DNA of 49,241 bases from an uncultured Oscillospiraceae bacterium (GCA_934631005.1 CAKTXA010000017.1:1-49241); one strand, 5' to 3'; shown: positions 23,646 to 33,338, counted from the stretch's first letter. Made by a program: numbers and translations. Notes: generated from the letters alone by a model not told the origin.

Positions 23646-26600
23646 TCACTTCGGAAGGATCGTCTGCGTGCTTACCGTCAGCGCTTCCGAAAAGGAAACG
23701 GTATGTCCCCGCGGGTCGGCATAGGTATACTCTGTGCAGTCTACATAGTCGGCGCGCACCCCATCCTTCAGGCAGCTGTACTGCACGAACCCATCGGCCG
23801 CGTTTTCTGCGGCATAGCCATTCTCGTCCAGAACATACCGGTGCCCGTTGATCGTAACTGCCCAGTCCTCCTCCGAGAAGTTCAGGCAGATGGTCAAGCC
23901 GCTGCCATACCGGATCCGAATGCGTGCCGCCGTAAAATCATATCCCGAACGCACCACTTCCTCCAGGGTCAGCTCCTGCCCCGCCGCGGAATAATAGGCG
24001 ATCGACTGAATAGCGTTCTCCGCATTCAGATACTGCTGCTGGATCGCCCGGAACATATAGTAGGTATTGACGATCTGGCCTGTCAGACCATGGTCATAAT
24101 GAACGTCTCCGATAAAGCCCGCGTGACCATAGGCGATCGTCATGGCATTGTATCGGTCAAAATCAAAATCAGCCCCGGTCACCCCGGTCTGGAAGCGGAG
24201 AAGCGGGCCCATGCCCTGATTGACCATGAGCGGGCGAATATACCGCAGCTCATAGTCGGGCATCACGCGGCCATCGTGTCCGCCTGTGAGCTCACGCGAC
24301 CCGGATTCCAGATGGCCCGCATAGGCCGAGCCGAATGACCGGACGCCCTGCGCTCCTTCGGAAATGATCGGCCCTTCGTATATCGTTTTTACGGTCTTAA
24401 ACAGCTCCACCGTGTCGGCCGTGACCTGCGCCAGCGTTCGTGACGTCGCGCTGTCCGCATCGAATGTGACCTGATTCATAAGAGACGGATCCACGCCGCC
24501 GCTCACATCCAGAAAAGACGCGTCCGTGCCGTACGCCGTATGGATCCTATTGGATTCTACGCCGGCATATCGGGACATCATGTCCGACTTGTTGGCATAA
24601 GACGTAAACCCCGGCTCCTCCCAGCCGATCCGGAACGTCCCATCCGCGTTCTGCGCGATCGTTTCGGCGATATTCTGAATGTCCGGGAAGGTATCCGTAA
24701 TGTTGTTCCAGTACTGATTCGACGCGGAGGGATGGATGAACCAATAGTCCTCATGCAGTGCGATCTTCCAGCCCTGTGCCCGAACGGAAGAAACATAGTC
24801 TGCAAATTCTTCCGCCGTGCCCCAGTATGTCGAGGCCGGATAGAACGCCGGATTCGACCGGTCCAACAGATCCCGCTGCCAGCGGTGCTCGACCAGAAGC
24901 ACGTCGGTCAGGTCATAGTCCTCCGCAAGGGCGGCATAGGCCGCTTTTCGGTCCGAATATTTGCCGCCGGTCGCAAGATCATAGTACCACTGATCATATA
25001 CGACCAAATTGACCAGCTCATCCCGGTACGGCGACTTCTGCGCATTCGTCAGGTAGGCGCAATCCAGGAAGGCTTCCGACACGGTGATGTAAAAGCGCTC
25101 GCTCAGGGGATTTGTCTCCCCAAAAGAATTCCGCTCATAGTATGCGGTCATCCCGTGGACAGAGCCGCTTGCTCTGTCGGACGGGCGATTTTCGATTTTT
25201 GTGCCGAAGGACTTCGCCTTATCCAGATACGCGGACAGGAAAAACTGATCATTGACATTCGTAATGGAGACCTCCTCCACATAGGCGCTGTTGTCGATCG
25301 AGAATGTGGTCATTCCATCCGAATACCCGGTGGTAAAGCCGCTGTAGCCGCCATAGCCGTTCGTGCTGCCGCTGTCGGCGGTCACGGCCAGAGACTGGCC
25401 TTTCAGGCAGAACGAATAGACCTTTTCATTCTGAATTCCTTCGTATTCATCCGTGTAGCGCAGCGTGAGCCTGCGCTCTGCCGCGTCAAACGAGACGCCC
25501 ATGGACACTCTGGCCCTCTGCGCAAACTGCACCGGGGTCAGCGTCCGTCCCGTCATCGTCAGATAGTTCGTCCCCGCTCCGGTGACCGCCTTGACCGGGC
25601 TGCCGCCGTTCACACAGACTGAAACGTCGATCACGCCGTGCTTTACGGTGTCCTGATTCGTGTCGATCGTATAGACGACGGAAGCGCTGCCGTTTTCATA
25701 CGCAAATGTGGCGATCCCGTCGGTGAAGGCTGCCGTCGTTTCGCCCGTATTTCTGGCGGCAATTGGCTCCAGCGTCAGATCGTTTGACAGCGGCGCAAGC
25801 GCGGCAGAGTGCCTGCCGTCATCGGTCTGCCGAACGGTCAGATAGGTCACGGCCGCTTTATACCCGAACCAGTCTCCCGCCACCGGCGCCACCGGTTTAT
25901 AGATCAGGTAGATCTCCTCCCCTTTTGTGACGTCGATCGTTACGGAGTTTGTCTTTACCTGATCCTCCCCGCTCGTAACGCGGTATGTGCTGCCCGCGAC
26001 GACCTGCGAAACATGGCCATAGGCAGCGCTGACATCATATCCCGCGCCGCTTTGATTGGCCGTCCAATACGTCAGCTGAACGCTTCCGCTTACAAGCGCC
26101 CGATAGCCGATGACAACATATTGATCCTCGGACGATCCGCCCAATCCGTAATTGTCGGCTTGAATGTGACACGGTTTCGCGATCAACCCGTCTTCGCCGG
26201 TCACGTACCAGCGTTCGAGCGACTCATTATACTCACTGAATTCGTGCAGCTGCGTGCCGTCCGTATAGTAAAGGGTGAGGCCGTTTTCTCCGTTGGCTGC
26301 CGCGGCCAGATCGGCAAACGCATAGCTCTGCCCCGGCTTGACGGTCTCTCTCGGCACCGGTGACGACGCCGCGGCGTCATTCTCATAAGAAATAGTGACC
26401 TGATAGGTGCAGTGGTCTCCCCAGTTTCCGCCGAGCTTATCAAAGACCAGATCAATGCTCTCCCCGGCCAGAACATCCAGATAGACTGTTCCCTGACTGA
26501 CGCCGGAATCCCGGTTCAGCGCATCGTAGACGAAGCAGCTTTGGCCCAGCTGAATGCTGAAGATCATGCCGTCCCAATTGCCTTTTCCGGTATCGCCGGA

Positions 26601-27632
26601 CTCGACCGGGCGCGACACCCGGTAATCCAGCCGCATAACGCCATCCTCCGGCGCGCAGATGCCGATCACCGCGCCGTATTCGGAGGATGTGACGATCCGC
26701 CCCTGCGCGGGGCTGATATGCAGCTGATCGTCCGCGTCCGCGCCTGTCCAGTACAGCGCCGTGTTTGGATCATACAGCAAATTATTGACCTTATTCGTTC
26801 CGTCATAGCTGTAGTACGAAACGCCAAGATCGCCGTTGACACCGGCCGCTGCCTGCGCATGGATGGCGGAAAGCGTCATACGCTCTCCTCCATCCGTGAC
26901 CGGGAGCAGGCGCTTCGCGGCGCGGATCGCACTTTCCGGCAGGGCGGGTGTCACAGCTTCATTTTCAACATAGCCGACTGTGATCTGATAATCGCAGCTG
27001 TCACCCCAATGGGAGGCCAGCTTATCGAACACGAACCGGATCCTGTCCCCGCCTGCGACATCCAGCACGACCGTCCCGGCAGCCGTGTCAGCCGTCCCGC
27101 GCAGATGCTCCGCAGCATAAACGGCAGAGCCGCGTTCCACGGTAAAGAGCACGCCGTCCCAGCCCACACGGCCGTCATCGGTCGTTTCGGGACGGGAAAC
27201 ACTGTATTCGATTTTCAGTCTGCCGGCTTCGGGAGTCTGGATCTCAATAACAGGAGAAAGTCCCTCCGAGGGAACGACCCGCCCGTTCCGCGGGAAAATG
27301 TTGAGGATCGAAGTCTCCTCCACGCAATAAAAGCAGCCGTCCCAGTTGTTGGGATCGTATGCCAATTCGGCGCTTTCCCTGTCACGGTCCCACGCCGTAT
27401 AATATATGCCCTGATCCCCGTTTGCCCCGCCGGCAGCCAGAGACGCGATCTGCGTTAAATACATCCGATCGTGCGCCGCGGCAGAGATCGGCAAAGCGCC
27501 CGTACCCGCCTGGGCGGACGAAGCGGCGAGCGGGGCCGCTCTTTCCGTCTCGGCGGCCATCCCATTCACAGAGAGAAGACAGGCAAGCACCAGTACAAGC
27601 GCGAGTATGCGAATAGCTCCGGAACGTTTCAT
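23646..27632 (-). CDS. Large secreted glycosidase-like protein with three N-terminal beta domains (1328 aa)
   Basis: Signal peptide at residues 1-30 (LALVLVLACLLSVNGMAAE). Two clearly homologous beta domains follow (about 55-240 and 245-420), each with D-P-N, W-D-G and F-D-K-L-x-x-x-W-G-D; a third, more distant one lies at about 425-600. They look like carbohydrate-binding modules. The region 600-1250 has a TIM-barrel look: L-L-V-E-H-R-W-Q, G-W-K-I-A-L-H-E-D-Y-W-F, D-A-S-F-L-D-V-S-G-G-V-D and I-S-E-G-A-Q-G. This is reminiscent of GH101/DUF5696-type enzymes, which attack host O-glycans, but I am unsure. There is no wall anchor. ATG at 27632 has AGGAGG 6 nt upstream and beats the ATG at 27638. 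Confidence 0.75.
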   Translation of the reverse strand: MKRSGAIRILALVLVLACLLSVNGMAAETERAAPLAASSAQAGTGALPISAAAHDRMYLTQIASLAAGGANGDQGIYYTAWDRDRESAELAYDPNNWDGCFYCVEETSILNIFPRNGRVVPSEGLSPVIEIQTPEAGRLKIEYSVSRPETTDDGRVGWDGVLFTVERGSAVYAAEHLRGTADTAAGTVVLDVAGGDRIRFVFDKLASHWGDSCDYQITVGYVENEAVTPALPESAIRAAKRLLPVTDGGERMTLSAIHAQAAAGVNGDLGVSYYSYDGTNKVNNLLYDPNTALYWTGADADDQLHISPAQGRIVTSSEYGAVIGICAPEDGVMRLDYRVSRPVESGDTGKGNWDGMIFSIQLGQSCFVYDALNRDSGVSQGTVYLDVLAGESIDLVFDKLGGNWGDHCTYQVTISYENDAAASSPVPRETVKPGQSYAFADLAAAANGENGLTLYYTDGTQLHEFSEYNESLERWYVTGEDGLIAKPCHIQADNYGLGGSSEDQYVVIGYRALVSGSVQLTYWTANQSGAGYDVSAAYGHVSQVVAGSTYRVTSGEDQVKTNSVTIDVTKGEEIYLIYKPVAPVAGDWFGYKAAVTYLTVRQTDDGRHSAALAPLSNDLTLEPIAARNTGETTAAFTDGIATFAYENGSASVVYTIDTNQDTVKHGVIDVSVCVNGGSPVKAVTGAGTNYLTMTGRTLTPVQFAQRARVSMGVSFDAAERRLTLRYTDEYEGIQNEKVYSFCLKGQSLAVTADSGSTNGYGGYSGFTTGYSDGMTTFSIDNSAYVEEVSITNVNDQFFLSAYLDKAKSFGTKIENRPSDRASGSVHGMTAYYERNSFGETNPLSERFYITVSEAFLDCAYLTNAQKSPYRDELVNLVVYDQWYYDLATGGKYSDRKAAYAALAEDYDLTDVLLVEHRWQRDLLDRSNPAFYPASTYWGTAEEFADYVSSVRAQGWKIALHEDYWFIHPSASNQYWNNITDTFPDIQNIAETIAQNADGTFRIGWEEPGFTSYANKSDMMSRYAGVESNRIHTAYGTDASFLDVSGGVDPSLMNQVTFDADSATSRTLAQVTADTVELFKTVKTIYEGPIISEGAQGVRSFGSAYAGHLESGSRELTGGHDGRVMPDYELRYIRPLMVNQGMGPLLRFQTGVTGADFDFDRYNAMTIAYGHAGFIGDVHYDHGLTGQIVNTYYMFRAIQQQYLNAENAIQSIAYYSAAGQELTLEEVVRSGYDFTAARIRIRYGSGLTICLNFSEEDWAVTINGHRYVLDENGYAAENAADGFVQYSCLKDGVRADYVDCTEYTYADPRGHTVSFSEALTVSTQTILPK

Positions 27633-27676
27633 GGGCATCCTCCTTTAGCAGGTGTGCGGAACGATCGTCTTTTGGG

Positions 27677-28624
27677 TCAGCGCTTCTTTTTTTCGGTCTG
27701 CAGGACGCATGCGACCAGCATGACCAGGCCGGTCGCCATATACTGATAGAAGTCCGGCAGGCCGATCATCACCAGGCCGCTTTTGATCACGAACAGGATC
27801 AGCACGCCGACAAAGACCATCAGCAGATTGCCCTTGCCGCCGCCCATGCCGCTGACCATACCGGCCGCGATCGCCTCAAAGGCGAAGCTCTCGCCCGCAA
27901 ACGGCGCCGCGGTGGCCATCCGTGCAGCCAGCAGCATACCGGCGACCGATGCCAGCGTGTTCGTCAGGATGAACATGAACAAGCGCGTTTTATGAAGATT
28001 TACGCCGCAGATCCGGGCCGCGAGCGGATTGCTGCCGACCACATAGACCGACCGGCCAAGCTCACGATAGCGCAGGAACAGATAGCAAAGGCCGTACACC
28101 ACGACCAGCACCACGATCGGGAACTGGATGACGCCGAATACCTTCATTCTGCCGAACTGTGTAAAGGCCGCGTACTTTGTGCTGCCGAGCGAGATGGGCA
28201 CGCCGTTCGTGATCACATACAGCAGCGTTCTGTAGATCTGCTGCAGCGCAAACGTGGAGATCCACGCGTTCATATTCAGGAAGCTGACGGCGCTGCCGGC
28301 AAGCAGGCCGCAGAACGCGCCCATCAGCATGGGGATGAGAATGACCAGCACGATGGGAAGCTCCGCATCCATCAGATACGTGACCAGCACACCGGCCAGG
28401 CCCGCGACCATGCCGACGCCCATGTCAAAATAACCGCCCATCAGGCAGATGCCCGCGCCGACCGCGACAAGGCCGACCGGAACGGCATTGACAAGAACGC
28501 TGTGCAGGCTTGTGCCGGTCAGAAAAACCGGATTGATCAGGCCGAAGATCAGGCAGATCGCGATGAGAGACAGAACAGTCGCAAAGGACTTAAAGCTTGC
28601 ATTTGTTTTTTTGAACTTCTGCAT
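27677..28624 (-). CDS. ABC sugar transporter permease (RbsC/BPD_transp_2 family)
   Basis: A 315-aa inner-membrane protein with 8-10 hydrophobic segments and the family's typical features: G-L-I-N-P-V-F near the start, G-M-V-A-G-L-A-G-V-L, and G-M-V-S-G-M-G-G-G-K-G-N in the last third, a close variant of the permease loop that contacts the ATPase. GGAGGAA precedes the ATG. It forms a heteromeric pore with the next permease gene and works with the double ATPase and binding lipoprotein upstream. Confidence 0.93.
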   Translation of the reverse strand: MQKFKKTNASFKSFATVLSLIAICLIFGLINPVFLTGTSLHSVLVNAVPVGLVAVGAGICLMGGYFDMGVGMVAGLAGVLVTYLMDAELPIVLVILIPMLMGAFCGLLAGSAVSFLNMNAWISTFALQQIYRTLLYVITNGVPISLGSTKYAAFTQFGRMKVFGVIQFPIVVLVVVYGLCYLFLRYRELGRSVYVVGSNPLAARICGVNLHKTRLFMFILTNTLASVAGMLLAARMATAAPFAGESFAFEAIAAGMVSGMGGGKGNLLMVFVGVLILFVIKSGLVMIGLPDFYQYMATGLVMLVACVLQTEKKKR

Positions 28625-28645
28625 ATTGCATATTCCTCCTTCCGG

Positions 28646-29617
28646 TCACTTTCTTCTCTCAGACTGCACCAGCACCGCCAAAAACAGCGCGACGCCGGTG
28701 ACCATATACTGATAGAAGGAGGGAACGCCGATCATATTCAGGCCGCTCTGCATTCCCGTAATGATCATGGCGCCCACGATCGCCATCACGATATTGGCCT
28801 TGCCGCCGCCAAGGCTCGCGCCGCCGACGATCGACGCGGCGATCGCGTTCATCGCGCCGAGGCTGCAGACGCTCACCTGCGCCGTGGCCGAGCGGGACGC
28901 GCACAGCAGACCGGCCAGCGCGCTCAGCACGCCGGAGAGGATGAAGGCAAACATCTTGATCGCGCCGACGTTGATGCCGACGTTTGCGGCAGCCTCCCGG
29001 TTGCCGCCGACCACATACATATTCCGGCCGAGCTGCGAGTATTTGAGGAGGAACCACATGACCGCGATCACCGCAAACATGATCACGACCGCAACGGTGA
29101 TCTCCGTGCCGAACACCTTCGTCTGGCCGAGGATCTTGACGGTCTCATACTCCTTCAGCGAGATCGCAACGCCGTCGCTGATGATGTATGTCAGGCTTTG
29201 CAGGACCATCAGGATCGAATAGCTGGCCATCCAGGCCGGGATCGAGAATCTGGTCACGAGGAAGCCGTTGCAGAAGCCGGAGACCACGCCCACCAGCAGG
29301 GCGATCACAAAGGCCAGCCAGACATTCATGCCGCAGCTCGTGATGAGATACGCCCAGAGCATCCCGGACAGGCTGGCCAGATGGCCGTTGGACATATCCC
29401 ACTCTCCCGCGGTCAGCAGGCAGGCCTCGGAGACCGTGATCAGGCCGAGCGGGACAAGTGCGATCAGCATGGAGCAGATATTCTTCCAGGCGAGAAAATA
29501 CTTTGATTTTGCGCCGAAAAAGGCCAGCATCAGCGCAAAGAAGGTCAAAACGATCAGCTGCTGGATCGTATCGCCGGACAGGGACGATCTTTTGGCTGCT
29601 AATTTATTTCGCATCAT
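28646..29617 (-). CDS. ABC sugar transporter permease (RbsC/BPD_transp_2 family)
   Basis: A 323-aa permease with a hydrophilic start (MMRNKLAAKRSSLSGD), about nine hydrophobic segments and the loop I-V-G-G-A-S-L-G-G-G-K-A-N in the last third. It pairs with the 315-aa permease downstream; two non-identical permeases, as in some Mgl-, Rbs- and Xyl-type systems, suggest a specialised substrate. GAGAGGAG precedes the ATG by 8 nt. The lumen-side residues do not reveal the sugar. Confidence 0.93.
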   Translation of the reverse strand: MMRNKLAAKRSSLSGDTIQQLIVLTFFALMLAFFGAKSKYFLAWKNICSMLIALVPLGLITVSEACLLTAGEWDMSNGHLASLSGMLWAYLITSCGMNVWLAFVIALLVGVVSGFCNGFLVTRFSIPAWMASYSILMVLQSLTYIISDGVAISLKEYETVKILGQTKVFGTEITVAVVIMFAVIAVMWFLLKYSQLGRNMYVVGGNREAAANVGINVGAIKMFAFILSGVLSALAGLLCASRSATAQVSVCSLGAMNAIAASIVGGASLGGGKANIVMAIVGAMIITGMQSGLNMIGVPSFYQYMVTGVALFLAVLVQSERRK

Positions 29618-29631
29618 AGTTCGGACTCCTC

Positions 29632-31137
29632 TCAGGAAGAAAAGGCATACTGGATAACGTCCTCTTCCTTCAAATTCTGATTTTCCAATTCCGCTGTGAC
29701 CTTACCCTCGCACATGACCAGAATGCGGTCACACACACCCAGAATCTCAGGCAGCTCAGACGAGATCATGATCACGGCCTTGCCCTCCTCGGCCAGCTTT
29801 GACAGCGCCTGATAGACCTCGGCCTTTGCACCGACGTCGATGCCTCTGGTCGGCTCATCAACGATGAGGACCCGGCAGTCCGCAAGCACCCATTTTGCCA
29901 AAACGATCTTCTGCTGATTGCCGCCGGAAAGCGCGCTGGCCTCCTGATCCTGACCGGTCGCCTTGACTCTGAAAATGCGCATCCCCTTTTCGGCATACTC
30001 CCGTTCCTTTTTGGCGCGGATATTACCGAAGCGGTCCTTTGCGGCGGCGATATTCGCCATGGAGAGATTCCAGCGCAGCGGCTCGTTGAGCAGCAGCCCC
30101 TCCTCGCGGCGGTTTTCCGTCACAAAGCCGATGCCGTTGCGGATCGCGGCGCGGGGCTGCGTGATCTCGACCTTTTTGCCGTCCATATACACGTCGCCGC
30201 TGTCTGTCTTGTCCAGCCCGAACAGGCCGCGGACAAATTCGGTCCGGCCCGCGCCGACCAGTCCGTACAGGCCGAGGATCTCCCCCTTGCGCACGGACAT
30301 GGAGACATTCTGATAGGCCTTTCCGTGCGAGAAATTCTCCGCGCGCAGCGCGACCTCCCCGCTGATCTTCCGCTTCTGAACGCCGCCGTACAGATTCAGG
30401 TCACGGCCGATCATCATGGAGATCAGTTCCTCATTGGAGGTCTCGGCGATCAGGCGGGAGCCGACATATTTGCCGTCGCGGAAAACAGAGATGTCGTCGC
30501 AGATCTCAAAGATCTCCTTCAGCTTGTGGCTGACATACACAATGGCAACGCCCTGTGCCTTCAGGTCGCGGATGAGATCAAAGAGGATCTCAACCTCGCT
30601 GTCGGATAGGGACGACGTCGGCTCGTCAAACGCGATCACGCGTACATTGTCGGCGACCAGTGCCCGCATGATCTCGATCAGCTGCCAGTCGCCCATGCTC
30701 AGGCCGCCGGTCTTATCATGCACGTTGATGCGCTCTCCGGCCTTTCCCAGGCGGGCCTTGACGGCCTCGGCCATTTTGTACATTTCCTTCCACTGCACCA
30801 TGCCGAGCCGGTTTTTCGGCTGTCGGGTCAGAAAAATGTTTTCCGCAACAGACAGATGCCCCAGCATCTGTATCTCCTGCGGAACGACAAAGATACCATG
30901 CTGTCTGGCATCTTCAACAGTATTGACCTTGATCGGCTTGCCATCCATATAGATCTCACCGGAGTCTTTTGTGTAAATACCGGTGATTATTTTCAAAAGT
31001 GTAGATTTTCCTGCGCCGTTTTCACCGCAGAGTGCATGGACCCGGCCGGGACGCAGCTCCAGCCCGACCTGATCGAGCACCACGTTTCCGTAAAACGATT
31101 TTGTAATATTCTCGGCACGTAAAATAACATCGCTCAT
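29632..31137 (-). CDS. ABC sugar transporter ATPase, two nucleotide-binding domains (RbsA/MglA type)
   Basis: A 501-aa cytosolic ATPase made of two ABC domains. Domain 1 has Walker A GENGAGKSTL (about residue 37), signature LSMGDWQLIE and Walker B V-I-A-F-D-E-P-T-S-S-L-S. Domain 2 has a degenerate first Walker (G-L-V-G-A-G-R-T-E) and the signature LSGGNQQK with D-E-P-T-R-G-I-D-V. The degenerate second A-loop is standard for this type. I prefer the ATG at 31137 (GAGGTG 6 nt before) to the GTG at 31146. Confidence 0.95.
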   Translation of the reverse strand: MSDVILRAENITKSFYGNVVLDQVGLELRPGRVHALCGENGAGKSTLLKIITGIYTKDSGEIYMDGKPIKVNTVEDARQHGIFVVPQEIQMLGHLSVAENIFLTRQPKNRLGMVQWKEMYKMAEAVKARLGKAGERINVHDKTGGLSMGDWQLIEIMRALVADNVRVIAFDEPTSSLSDSEVEILFDLIRDLKAQGVAIVYVSHKLKEIFEICDDISVFRDGKYVGSRLIAETSNEELISMMIGRDLNLYGGVQKRKISGEVALRAENFSHGKAYQNVSMSVRKGEILGLYGLVGAGRTEFVRGLFGLDKTDSGDVYMDGKKVEITQPRAAIRNGIGFVTENRREEGLLLNEPLRWNLSMANIAAAKDRFGNIRAKKEREYAEKGMRIFRVKATGQDQEASALSGGNQQKIVLAKWVLADCRVLIVDEPTRGIDVGAKAEVYQALSKLAEEGKAVIMISSELPEILGVCDRILVMCEGKVTAELENQNLKEEDVIQYAFSS

Positions 31138-31177
31138 ACAGCGCACCTCGCAAATGCTTTCTATACCATATTCCAGA

Positions 31178-31211
31178 AGACCCGGGCAGGGGTCCCCGCC
31201 TGCCCGGGTCT
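31178..31211. other. Hairpin between the binding-lipoprotein and ATPase genes
   Basis: A 13-bp perfect G+C-rich stem (AGACCCGGGCAGG and complement) with an 8-nt loop lies in the gap downstream of the binding-lipoprotein gene. Such hairpins commonly stabilise the more abundant binding-protein mRNA by blocking 3' exonucleases. No T run. Confidence 0.75.
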
Positions 31212-31247
31212 GTGTGTTTCTATTGCCGGATGTTGCGGCTTTGGCGA

Positions 31248-32471
31248 TCAGCCGCCGTAGTAAGTGCTGTGGAATTCTTCGACCGTGTCGGCGTTGACAA
31301 CGTTCAGCGCATACGGCGTGAACGCGGGGAAGGGCGTGCTGTTTTCGACAAGGTCAATGATCAGCTCGCCCATGCCGATGCCGGACGTGGCGGAGACGAG
31401 GCCGACGCCCCAGCAGGTGTTCTTCAGGGTCTCATCCTCCAGCATGAGGATCATGGTCAGGTCGGTGGAGAAGCAGTCGGCCCAGATGATGTTCTCCATG
31501 TTCATGTTCAGCTCCTGCGCCATGGGGATCGCAGTCTCGATGCTGCCGATGCCGGTGGAGACGATCCACTTATCGACGGTGCCCATCTCGCTCTGGAGCA
31601 GGGGCGCGAATTTGGTCTGGATCGCGTCGGCGGCGGTGACGTCCAGCCAGACGATGTTCTCTTCGGGAACGTCAACATACTCCAGAATGCCGTCGGCAAA
31701 GCCGGTGTTTCTCAGATGGATGGACTCCGTTGCGGGAACGTCCAGCATGACCATCTTGAAGTTGCTCCAGTCAGCGGCAACATCGTCAAACCACCCTCTG
31801 GCCAGCAGGGACTGCGCGCAGGCCTTGCCCAGCTCGTTGTGCAGGTAATAGTCGTCCAGACCATAGTGCGGCGCGTAGAAGCCGTCATTGTCGGGGCCGG
31901 GGTCGTCGGTCGTCATGTAGGCGATACCGGCTTCCTGCAGCATCGCGATGGCTTCGGCAAGCAGGGTGGTGTTGGGAGGCGTCAGAACAAGGACGTCAAA
32001 CTCCTGATTGATCGCGTTCTGCACGTTATCCAGGAACGCCTGCGTATCGGAGTTGCAGTCAAAGAACTGGTAGCTGTAGCCCGCGTTCTTCACGGTCTCG
32101 CCCAGCGTTTCGGCCTTCGGCGTGAACCAGGCGCCGGCGAACTTGCAGATAAAGCCGACCTTGACTTCGCCGTCGGCCTTGAAGTCCTTGTAGTTGGGGT
32201 AGTTGCTGTAATACCAGGTGTCGTTGCTCTCGTTGTACTCGTAACCGGTCGCGCGGTCAGAGGCCAGCGTACCGGCGTCACGGGCCGCTGCCGCTTCCTG
32301 CTCGGTCATCGCGGCGGGGGCGGCGTCCGCAGCGGGGGCTTCGGCGGCCGGGGTCTCGGCGGCGGTGTCCGCGGCAGGCGTCTCCGCAGCGGCAGGGGCT
32401 TCCTTGGCGGCGCAGGCGACAAGTCCGAGGACCATGACCAGAGCCAGAAGCAGAGCGATCATTTTTTTCAT
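31248..32471 (-). CDS. Sugar-binding lipoprotein of the ABC importer (periplasmic-binding-protein type 1)
   Basis: A 407-aa lipoprotein: lipobox LVAC at Cys20 after a hydrophobic signal (MIALLLALVMVLGL), an Ala/Pro/Glu-rich linker (25-65), then a type 1 periplasmic-binding fold with alternating beta strands (V-K-V-G-F-I-C-K-F-A, F-D-V-L-V-L-T-P-P-N-T-T, I-A-Y-M-T-T-D-D-P-G-P-D). It captures the sugar at the outer face of the membrane. It is about 60 residues longer than RbsB and the pocket is not predictable by eye. A twin of the GntR operator sits in its promoter. Confidence 0.92.
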   Translation of the reverse strand: MKKMIALLLALVMVLGLVACAAKEAPAAAETPAADTAAETPAAEAPAADAAPAAMTEQEAAAARDAGTLASDRATGYEYNESNDTWYYSNYPNYKDFKADGEVKVGFICKFAGAWFTPKAETLGETVKNAGYSYQFFDCNSDTQAFLDNVQNAINQEFDVLVLTPPNTTLLAEAIAMLQEAGIAYMTTDDPGPDNDGFYAPHYGLDDYYLHNELGKACAQSLLARGWFDDVAADWSNFKMVMLDVPATESIHLRNTGFADGILEYVDVPEENIVWLDVTAADAIQTKFAPLLQSEMGTVDKWIVSTGIGSIETAIPMAQELNMNMENIIWADCFSTDLTMILMLEDETLKNTCWGVGLVSATSGIGMGELIIDLVENSTPFPAFTPYALNVVNADTVEEFHSTYYGG

Positions 32472-32540
32472 TTTCTCGATTCCTTTCAGTGTGTTTTATA
32501 TTATTGAAACAGCCGCAACCGCTGCGCTGTGTCAATACAT

Positions 32541-32569
32541 AATGTATATTGTATACAATTTGCCATCAA
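32541..32569 (-). promoter_or_regulatory. Promoter of the ABC/glycan operon with a GntR operator in its spacer
   Basis: On the minus strand: -35 TTGATG (32564-32569), 17-bp spacer, -10 TACATT (32541-32546). Inside the spacer is TTGTATACAA (32549-32558), a perfect 10-bp palindrome identical in position and sequence to the one in the regulator's own promoter. Binding there would block polymerase, so repression is expected. Confidence 0.75.
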
Positions 32570-32599
32570 AATCAGCCCCGGTACTCGGGGGATGATTTT
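32568..32599 (-). terminator. Possible weak terminator or attenuator after the GntR gene
   Basis: A stem with an internal bulge (AAATCA...CCCC / GGGG...TGATTT) precedes TTTTG on the minus strand, between the regulator and the binding-lipoprotein gene. It overlaps the -35 box. It may reduce read-through so that the two genes are controlled separately. Confidence 0.4.
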
Positions 32600-32645
32600 T
32601 CCTATGGTATCGGGGTCGTTTTTCATGTGTCCGCGCCGGGCAGCC

Positions 32646-33311
32646 TTACTCCCGGCTCAGCGATTTTTCAACGTGGGCGCTCGTGTGCAGCAGATGCAGG
32701 CGGTTGATCTCATTCGCGGCGGCGTAGTCCTTTTTCAGCAGGCACTCGATGATCTGCAGGTGCTCCTCCTGACTTTGCAGCGCGCGCGCGTCATGCTTCA
32801 GCGACAGCCGCTGCACCACGACATTCACCGGGACGATCCGCTGCCACATCTCCGTCATCACCTGATTGTGATTGAGCGAGTTCAGCAGCGAGTGGAGCCT
32901 TGCGTCAATATCCATATGCTCGTGCAGCTCCATGGTGTCGCAGCTGCGTATGGCGGTCTCGATCTGACCCTTCAGCTGCAGAAGCTCGGCCATCTCCTCG
33001 TCGGTCATGCCGTCAACACAGGCCCGCTCCATGCCCCGCCCTTCCAGAACGACGCGCAGATCCAGAATATCCTCCACATATTTTGAAGAAAAGACGCGGA
33101 CGGAGATGCCGCAATTCGGCTTCAGCTCCACCAGCCCGTCGCCGCACAGTCTGCGCAGGGCCTCGCGGATCGGCGAGCGGCTTACTGAGTAGTACTCCGC
33201 CAGCTCCGTCTCCTTGAGCTGCGTGCCCGGCTCCAGAACGCCGTAGAGGATGTCGTTTTTCAGGGCCTCATAGACCTGTTCCTGAATATTGCTGCTGATC
33301 TTTACCTTCAT
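32646..33311 (-). CDS. GntR-family (FCD-type) transcription regulator
   Basis: A 221-aa regulator. Residues about 10-75 are a GntR winged helix (V-Y-E-A-L-K, L-K-E-T-E-L-A-E, V-S-R-S-P-I-R-E-A-L-R-R-L). The C-terminal domain is all-helical with conserved R, D and H residues (D-I-L-D-L-R, D-I-D-A-R-L-H, H-L-Q-I-I-E), the FadR/FCD metal- and acid-binding class. Ligands of this class are commonly organic or sugar acids, which matches the LarA at the operon end. The ATG at 33311 follows GGAGC. Its own promoter carries the same palindrome as the transport promoter, indicating autoregulation. Confidence 0.9.
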   Translation of the reverse strand: MKVKISSNIQEQVYEALKNDILYGVLEPGTQLKETELAEYYSVSRSPIREALRRLCGDGLVELKPNCGISVRVFSSKYVEDILDLRVVLEGRGMERACVDGMTDEEMAELLQLKGQIETAIRSCDTMELHEHMDIDARLHSLLNSLNHNQVMTEMWQRIVPVNVVVQRLSLKHDARALQSQEEHLQIIECLLKKDYAAANEINRLHLLHTSAHVEKSLSRE

Positions 33312-33338
33312 AGCATTGCTCCGTCCTGTATTGTCAAT

